NCBI GenBank assembly: GCA_900542765.1
Contig: UQOX01000025.1
Location: 1 to 37,278, forward strand
Direction of reading: 5' to 3'
Length of the DNA stretch: 37,278 nt
DNA from: an uncultured Porphyromonadaceae bacterium
Lineage (GTDB): Bacteria > Bacteroidota > Bacteroidia > Bacteroidales > UBA11471
In this document: positions 32,907-37,278 of the stretch, in pieces
How the letters are laid out: each line of letters starts with the position of its first letter
Numbering within the stretch: the first letter of the stretch is position 1
Program-made: the position numbers and the translations under genes
Notes under the pieces: model-generated
The model's input: only the letters and a program-made list of their open reading frames with translations
The model's database searches: none
Told to the model about the DNA's origin: nothing

Positions 32907-34145
32907 TTATAAAATTTGCGATTCGCTGCACCCTTCGCCGAAAAAAGTGGTGATGTGGTCGCCCGGTTTCAGCTCCTGGGACGAACGGACGCATTTCCCC
33001 TCTTTCAGGGTGAGCGAGTAGCCGCGGTTCAGGATATGCTGGGGCGACGACAGTCTCACGATCTCTTCTCGCAGGGCGAGGCGTTGTCGTTCGTCGGCCA
33101 TGCGGCGGTCGATGTTTTGTCGCAGCCGGGGCAGGAGTCCCGAGAGGAGGTTCTTCTCGATGACGATGCGGCGGTCGATGAGGGTGGGAAGCAGTCGGCC
33201 GAGGGCCTGTACCCGGTAGCTCTCGTTGTGCAGCCGTTCTTTGATGGCGGTCGAGATGGCGGCTTGCAGGTCGCAGGCTCGCCGATGAGCCTCGGCGGCC
33301 CGGCCGATGAGCCATTCGGCGGCGGCTGTCGGGGTTTTTACCCGCACGTTGGCGATGCTGTCGATGACCGTCTCGTCGCGGTCGTGCCCGATGCCTACCA
33401 GTATGGGCAGCGGAAACTGGGCCACGTTTTGTGCCAGCTCGTAGCTGTCGAAGCAGTTCAGATCCGAGGTGGCGCCGCCGCCGCGTATGATGACGACGCC
33501 GTCGAAGTGCTCCTCGTGGCGGTAGATGCGTTCGAGCGCCTCGATAATCGATTGTCCGGCGTGTGCTCCTTGCATGGCTGCTGCAAAGAGGGTGGTGTAG
33601 AAGCGGTATCCGTAGGCGTTGCGGTGCAACTGGTCGATGAAGTCGCCGTATCCGGCGGCCGTGGGCGAGGAGATGATGGCGATGCGGCGGGGGAGCAGCG
33701 GCCAGGTGAGCTCCTTGTTCATGTCGATGATGCCCTCTTGGGTGAGCCGGCGCAGAATCTCCTGGCGTTGGCGGGCCATGTCGCCCAAGGTATATCGGGG
33801 GTCGATGTCGTGAATGGTGAGGGTGTAGCCGTAGACTTCGTGCAGGTCGATGCTCACCTCTACCAGCAGTTTGATGCCCGGAGCGATGTTTGTGCCCGTC
33901 TCGGCGGCGAAGTAGGCTTTCAGCATGCGGTACACCGTTGCCCAAATGACGGCGCGGGCTTTGGCCCGCATCTCTCCGGTCGTGGCGTCTTTGTCCACCA
34001 GTTCGAGGTAGCAGTGGCCCGAGTAGTTCTCTCTCGCCTCACTCACCTCGGCACATATCCAGTAACGGTCGGGCAGTGCGCCTTGCAACGTGCTGCGTAC
34101 AAGGGTGTTGAGTTCAAAAAGCGAGAGTTCTTTGCGGGTTGTCAT
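32907..34145 (-). CDS. xseA: Exonuclease VII large subunit
   Basis: The 412-residue catalytic subunit degrades single-stranded DNA. The N-terminal OB fold (about 5-110) contains RYWICAEVSEARENYSGHCYLELVDKD. The nuclease domain has RIAIISSPTAAGYGDFIDQL, VVIIRGGGATSDLNCFDSYELAQNVAQFPLPILVGIGHDRDETVID and VRVKTPTAAAEWLI, all characteristic. Long helices near 280-360 precede the short end NRGYSLTLKEGK. It heads the xseA-xseB-gltX-waaA-HAD unit. I do not see a good TAnnTTTG box directly upstream. Confidence 0.95.
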   Translation of the reverse strand: MTTRKELSLFELNTLVRSTLQGALPDRYWICAEVSEARENYSGHCYLELVDKDATTGEMRAKARAVIWATVYRMLKAYFAAETGTNIAPGIKLLVEVSIDLHEVYGYTLTIHDIDPRYTLGDMARQRQEILRRLTQEGIIDMNKELTWPLLPRRIAIISSPTAAGYGDFIDQLHRNAYGYRFYTTLFAAAMQGAHAGQSIIEALERIYRHEEHFDGVVIIRGGGATSDLNCFDSYELAQNVAQFPLPILVGIGHDRDETVIDSIANVRVKTPTAAAEWLIGRAAEAHRRACDLQAAISTAIKERLHNESYRVQALGRLLPTLIDRRIVIEKNLLSGLLPRLRQNIDRRMADERQRLALREEIVRLSSPQHILNRGYSLTLKEGKCVRSSQELKPGDHITTFFGEGCSESQIL

Positions 34146-34198
34146 CGTGCGAGGGTGTAGTGCGATTTCCGGGGGAAAATGCCGATGGATAAAAACAT

Positions 34199-34231
34199 AA
34201 AAAGGAAGGCCACGCGAGCGGTCTTCCTTTT
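34199..34231 (-). terminator. Terminator of rpmH
   Basis: The arms 34200-34211 and 34220-34231 form a 12-bp stem with one G-U pair and an 8-base loop. On the minus strand a T-rich stretch follows (complement of AAAAACATAA at 34191-34200). It lies 20 bases after the rpmH stop and before xseA. Confidence 0.75.
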
Positions 34232-34250
34232 ATGCTGTTGAAGGGGGCTG

Positions 34251-34403
34251 TTATCCGTTGAAGTCGTCCGATACGGTCAGTCTCTTTCTTCCTTTGGCAC
34301 GACGGGCAGCCAATACGCGACGACCGTTGGCGGTAGCCATTCTTGAACGGAAGCCGTGTTTGTTTTTCTTCTTTCTGTTCGAGGGTTGAAATGTTCTTTT
34401 CAT
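34251..34403 (-). CDS. rpmH: 50S ribosomal protein L34
   Basis: This 50-residue protein starts [20 protein letters not shown] and continues [20 protein letters not shown], the L34 sequence with an acidic tail (VSDDFNG). L34 is a small, very basic protein of the large ribosomal subunit. It has its own promoter at 34450-34480 and terminator at 34199-34231, so it is a single-gene unit here. The usual partner rnpA is not adjacent, which is common in Bacteroidetes. Confidence 0.97.
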   Translation of the reverse strand: MKRTFQPSNRKKKNKHGFRSRMATANGRRVLAARRAKGRKRLTVSDDFNG

Positions 34404-34449
34404 TGCCGTTATATTTTATCGTTATTTATTTGCGGAAAAATTCGGAGTG

Positions 34450-34480
34450 CAAAAATAGAGACTTTTTTTGAATAAACCAA
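34450..34480 (-). promoter_or_regulatory. Promoter of rpmH
   Basis: On the minus strand TTG (complement of 34478-34480) and TATTTTTG (complement of 34450-34457) are 20 bases apart, as in the Bacteroidetes consensus. The box is 46 bases before the rpmH ATG. Confidence 0.75.
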
Positions 34481-34507
34481 GAGATAATTCATTTTTGCAC
34501 AATTCTT

Positions 34508-34538
34508 TTTGAGATTTTGCCGATTTCTCTTACTTTTG
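34508..34538 (+). promoter_or_regulatory. Promoter of efp
   Basis: TTTG at 34508-34511 and TACTTTTG at 34531-34538 are 19 bases apart, a full consensus match. It lies back to back with the rpmH promoter; the two upstream boxes are separated by 27 bases. Confidence 0.8.
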
Positions 34539-34574
34539 CAGGCAGAAAAAATTTTAATTCAACCCTATATTGTT

Positions 34575-35138
34575 ATGATTAACGCACAAGACATTAAAAA
34601 CGGAACGTGTATCCGTATGGACGGAAAGCTCTATTTCTGTATCGAATTTTTGCATGTAAAACCCGGAAAAGGAAACACTTTCATGCGTACGAAATTGAAA
34701 GATGTGGTCAACGGGTATGTGCTTGAACGTCGTTTTAACATCGGCGAAAAACTCGAAGACGTGCGCGTAGAGCGTCGTCCCTATCAGTTCTTGTACAAAG
34801 AAGGCGAAGATTATATCTTTATGAATCAGGAAACCTTCGAGCAACACCCCATCGCACATGACCTGATTACGGGTGTCGACTTCCTCAAAGAAGAAATGGT
34901 CGTGGAGGTGGTTTCCGATGCTTCGACCGAAACCATTCTTTATGCCGAGCTTCCCGTGAAAGTGGAACTCGAAGTGACCTATACCGAGCCCGGCATCAAG
35001 GGCGATACCGCCACCAACACGCTGAAACCGGCTACGGTCGAGACGGGTGCTACCGTGCGTGTTCCTCTCTTTATCAACACCGGCGACAAAATCCGTGTCG
35101 ATACCCGCAGCGGTGAGTACATCGAAAGAGCAAAATAA
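34575..35138 (+). CDS. efp: Translation elongation factor P
   Basis: The 187-residue protein rescues ribosomes stalled at polyproline. I use the ATG at 34575 (MINAQDIKNGTCIRMDG); the open frame upstream runs through the promoter. The tip loop reads HVKPGKGNTF with lysine 32 at the position that is modified in E. coli EF-P; the modifying enzymes are not in the window. The second and third OB domains are present, ending VDTRSGEYIERAK. It is followed by a strong terminator. Confidence 0.96.
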   Translation: MINAQDIKNGTCIRMDGKLYFCIEFLHVKPGKGNTFMRTKLKDVVNGYVLERRFNIGEKLEDVRVERRPYQFLYKEGEDYIFMNQETFEQHPIAHDLITGVDFLKEEMVVEVVSDASTETILYAELPVKVELEVTYTEPGIKGDTATNTLKPATVETGATVRVPLFINTGDKIRVDTRSGEYIERAK

Positions 35139-35190
35139 TAATTACTTTTTTTGATATGATTTTCTCGGAGGAGTCCCTTCCGGGAACCAA

Positions 35191-35230
35191 GAAAGCGGCA
35201 TTGCCTTGGGTAGTGCCGCTTTCCTTTTTT
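35191..35230 (+). terminator. Terminator of efp
   Basis: GAAAGCGGCA at 35191-35200 pairs perfectly with TGCCGCTTTC at 35214-35223 around a 13-base loop, followed by C and six T residues. It lies 53 bases after the efp stop. Confidence 0.85.
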
Positions 35231-35369
35231 GTTTATGAGGCAGCTATGACGTAAGAAGCGCAAAAAACTTTTTATAACAACAGTACGGCCACACGCCTGC
35301 GGATAGGTGCGGTAACACTTTCGCCCGAAGAAAAGTTGAAAATTAGCATATTTAAATATGTTAAAGTTT

Positions 35370-35377
35370 TATTTTTG
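35370..35377 (+). promoter_or_regulatory. Candidate -7 box of the NVEALA-type gene
   Basis: TATTTTTG matches TAnnTTTG and lies 38 bases before the ATG at 35415. No TTG is found 19-21 bases upstream; that interval is instead occupied by the perfect palindrome CATATTTAAATATG at 35347-35360, which could be a regulator site. Confidence 0.45.
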
Positions 35378-35414
35378 TTTGTTTTTCTGTTGATTGATAT
35401 GTTTTTTGTCTATT

Positions 35415-35756
35415 ATGAAAAAATTATTTTATTCAGGAGTGGCATTTACATGTATTGTATGTTTGTGCGTAAGTGTAAATAATATAGGTAAGTCAAAACA
35501 ATTTGCGAATGATTTATCGGATTTAGTTTTGTTTAAAGTTGAATCATTGGCTCAAGTTGAAAAGGATGATGACCTAAAATACGATAAAAAATATTCTGAT
35601 TGCTACTTTTCTGCGACAATAGATAGTGAGGGATATGGATGGCTTTGGGGGGAAAATATTGGATATATAGGGAAGGGTGGACGGTATCAACAACGATTTG
35701 AAGATGCTGCGTATAAGTGCGTACTTAGTGATGATGGGGAATATTTGGAGCGCTAA
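35415..35756 (+). CDS. NVEALA-type small secreted protein
   Basis: I use the ATG at 35415 (MKKLFYSGVAFTCIVCLCVSVNN). The 113-residue protein has a hydrophobic leader, then LVLFKVESLAQVE at about residues 37-49. In the Bacteroidales NVEALA family the leader ends in a motif N-V-E-A-L-A followed by a downstream acidic residue; here it reads K-V-E-S-L-A. The remaining 65 residues are rich in D, K, Y and G and include two cysteines (DCYF and YKCVL) that could form a disulfide. Family members are usually found with beta-propeller lipoproteins, as here. Function is unknown. The gene is much more AT-rich than the core genes. Confidence 0.75.
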   Translation: MKKLFYSGVAFTCIVCLCVSVNNIGKSKQFANDLSDLVLFKVESLAQVEKDDDLKYDKKYSDCYFSATIDSEGYGWLWGENIGYIGKGGRYQQRFEDAAYKCVLSDDGEYLER

Positions 35757-35775
35757 TATTATTCTTGTGGGGATT

Positions 35776-36963
35776 ATGAGAAAGATGTATCAAAATGAAT
35801 GTTTGGTTGATTATAACTGTTTGCTGTTTTTTATATGTCTCTGTTTTTTTTCAGCATGTAAAGAAGAACAAGAAAATAGTACAGTAGAAGTTATAAAAAT
35901 TACTTTGCTAGAAAAATCAAATATTTATATTCCCGCCGACTCGATATTCGAGTCGGCGGAATACATAGCGTTGGAGACCACCGAAGATAATCTGTTGTCG
36001 GGATTGGAATCACTGTCGGTACAATTACAGCATGATACATTGTATATATGGGATCGCGACCAACAAGAATTGAGCCAATATGATGAACAGGGCCGTTATT
36101 TACAAAAACTATCCCGTAGGGGGAATGGTCCCGGGGAATACATAAGCGTATCGGATTTTGTTGTACTGGATACGATGGTTTGTCTTTTGGCTGGAGCGAA
36201 CAAGAAAATAATGTTCTATCGTAAATCCGATTTTTCTCATGTAGGAGATTTGAAAATCCCTATAAATGTGTCAAGAATGAAATTTTATGAGGGATTTCTC
36301 TATTTATATTCAGGCCTTTTATCGTCGGAATATTATAATATGTATGTTATGGATATACATAGAGGAAAGATCTTATCACGTTATAAGCCATATCAGCAGG
36401 AATGGAAAGGAACAGTATATTCACGAACAATATTTAATAAATCAACAGCCTATAATTATTATACAGAACCGTATAATTACCATATTTATGAAGCGATGCC
36501 TGACGGAGATTCTGTCGTATTTCGATTGGATTTTGGCAAGGAAAATATGTATGATTCTGAATTTTTGCTGCTATCGCCAAGTGCTAAAAGGATATATCTG
36601 CAAGAAAGATATTCCGATCCATCAGACCGATTGATATCGGGTATTGATAATTTATATTTTTCCGACCAAATGAGATTTTTTACCTTTACCTTTGGAACGC
36701 AGCCTTATTGGTATATAAATATAAAAGGAAAGGCTCCAATGGCAGGATATATATGTACATCTAAGAAATTTCCATGGGTGTCGGCTCAGGTGCATAGTAT
36801 CGACGAAGATAATATATATAGTTTGGAAAGTGCCGATTATGTATGTGAATGGAAAGAACGTCTGGCGGGAACAGATTGGATAGAGAATGTACCAGAGTGG
36901 TTATTATCCAAAATAAAGTTCGACGATAATCCCGTATTGTGCCGGTATAAATTGAAGAAATGA
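35776..36963 (+). CDS. 6-bladed beta-propeller (BF3164/TolB-like) lipoprotein
   Basis: The 395-residue frame starts at 35776 and has a lipobox FFSAC (cysteine 28), preceded by the short hydrophobic run CLLFFICLCFF. The mature part starts with IFESAEYIALETTEDNLLSGLESL, then DTLYIWDRDQQELSQYDEQGRYLQKLSRRGNGPGEY, the classic first blades of Bacteroidales 6-bladed propeller lipoproteins, and ends near NPVLCRYKLKK. A run of eight T residues at 35844-35851 lies within the signal sequence; in another frame the same region encodes a smoother signal, so the start is uncertain. It follows the NVEALA-type gene by 19 bases. Function is unknown; base composition is AT-rich. Confidence 0.8.
   Translation: MRKMYQNECLVDYNCLLFFICLCFFSACKEEQENSTVEVIKITLLEKSNIYIPADSIFESAEYIALETTEDNLLSGLESLSVQLQHDTLYIWDRDQQELSQYDEQGRYLQKLSRRGNGPGEYISVSDFVVLDTMVCLLAGANKKIMFYRKSDFSHVGDLKIPINVSRMKFYEGFLYLYSGLLSSEYYNMYVMDIHRGKILSRYKPYQQEWKGTVYSRTIFNKSTAYNYYTEPYNYHIYEAMPDGDSVVFRLDFGKENMYDSEFLLLSPSAKRIYLQERYSDPSDRLISGIDNLYFSDQMRFFTFTFGTQPYWYINIKGKAPMAGYICTSKKFPWVSAQVHSIDEDNIYSLESADYVCEWKERLAGTDWIENVPEWLLSKIKFDDNPVLCRYKLKK
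35933..35959 (+). repeat. Perfect GC-rich inverted repeat inside the propeller gene
   Basis: The 12-base arms 35933-35944 and 35948-35959 (CCGCCGACTCGA and its exact complement) flank a 3-base loop. It encodes part of the start of the mature lipoprotein (ADSIFESAE). The element is GC-rich within a strongly AT-rich gene. Its role is unknown. Confidence 0.85.
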
Positions 36964-36974
36964 AATTTGAAATA

Positions 36975-37014
36975 CGAAAGCCACTGCCCGATACAGGACA
37001 GTGGCTTTCGCTTT
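36975..37014 (+). terminator. Terminator of the NVEALA/propeller unit
   Basis: The arms 36975-36986 and 36999-37010 form a perfect 12-bp stem with a 12-base loop, followed by CTTTT. It begins 11 bases after the propeller stop codon. Confidence 0.8.
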
Positions 37015-37109
37015 TAAATGATTATTGGAGAGGGAAAATATGCTGTCGAAAATTTGATAAATCGGTCATTTTTATATAAATTGCAACAATCAGAAATTTC
37101 AGGAAAGAG

Positions 37110-37278
37110 ATGAGTGGCCGATGTTTTTTCGTGGCGTGGATACTCATGTTGGGAGTCTGTTTCCCCGCCAAATTGAGTTCTCAGGTCGACAGCAGCATAT
37201 TGGCGATGGCCGAGTGGGTGAAAGCGTACAACCGGTTCGGGAAGTACAATCCGCAGGAGAAGGTCTACCTGCACTTCG
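37110..37278 (+). CDS. Start of an exported MG2/TonB-associated surface protein (3' truncated)
   Basis: Only the first 56 codons are in the window. The protein begins MSGRCFFVAWILMLGVCFPAKLSSQ, a signal peptide, followed by VDSSILAMAEWVKAYNRFGKYNPQEKVYLHF. The Q-E-K-V-Y-L-H-F phrase is the opening of a family of large Bacteroidales outer-membrane-associated proteins with an MG2 (macroglobulin-like) domain and often a TonB plug. The end is cut by the window edge, so the domain content cannot be verified. It lies about 100 bases after the terminator of the propeller gene and is GC-richer, so it may belong to a separate unit. Confidence 0.6.
   Translation, partial: MSGRCFFVAWILMLGVCFPAKLSSQVDSSILAMAEWVKAYNRFGKYNPQEKVYLHF

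Overview
The window is chromosomal DNA from a member of the Bacteroidales. Supporting signs are the Bacteroidetes promoter signature (TTTG or TTG, 19-21 bases, TAnnTTTG) ahead of several genes, SusCD-era lipoprotein signal peptides, two tandem Skp/OmpH genes behind BamA, a DUF6242-type and a DUF6089-type surface protein, an NVEALA-type leader peptide, and an MG2-like TonB-associated protein start at the right edge. Most of the window is GC-rich; family or genus cannot be fixed from the sequence alone.

Layout. 1-304 is the 3' end of a secreted protein with a C-terminal sorting-type beta domain, closed by a strong terminator. A tRNA-Leu(UAA) lies on the minus strand at 454-537. 1058-8087 is one rightward efflux operon: TetR regulator, TolC-type outer-membrane factor, HlyD-type lipoprotein adaptor, a 73-residue orphan, two separate ABC ATPases and two ABC-2 permeases, a split-gene counterpart of enterobacterial YbhGFSR/CecR. 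8272-11227 is a leftward pyrE / SRPBCC / argH / Rieske-like lipoprotein cluster. 11355-13376 is a leftward prmC / recX / comF cluster whose promoter sits in an 85-bp tandem repeat.

13616-24167 is rightward: ribD, a DUF6242-like lipoprotein, a DUF6089-like outer-membrane protein, then a compact envelope operon uppS, bamA, skp1, skp2, murI, an S4-domain protein, a SufT/DUF59 protein and lpxH. It joins isoprenoid carrier synthesis, beta-barrel assembly with periplasmic chaperones, peptidoglycan D-glutamate and lipid A in one transcription unit, ended by a terminator that overlaps the last codons of lpxH.

24210-34403 is leftward: an esterase and an S41-like peptidase pair; pta-ackA for acetate production; an operon xseA, xseB, gltX, waaA, HAD phosphatase; and rpmH. 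efp diverges from rpmH at 34575. From about 35231 the base composition drops sharply and an AT-rich accessory locus begins: an NVEALA-type secreted peptide, a 6-bladed beta-propeller lipoprotein, a terminator, and the start of a GC-richer MG2-like exported protein cut by the window edge.

The most unusual points are the complementary active-site losses in the two efflux ATPases, the promoter-bearing tandem repeat ahead of prmC with an apparently leaderless start, the Rieske-like protein with cysteines where histidines are expected, and the low-GC NVEALA locus with its internal GC-rich hairpin. I found no CRISPR array, insertion sequence, integrase or phage gene.
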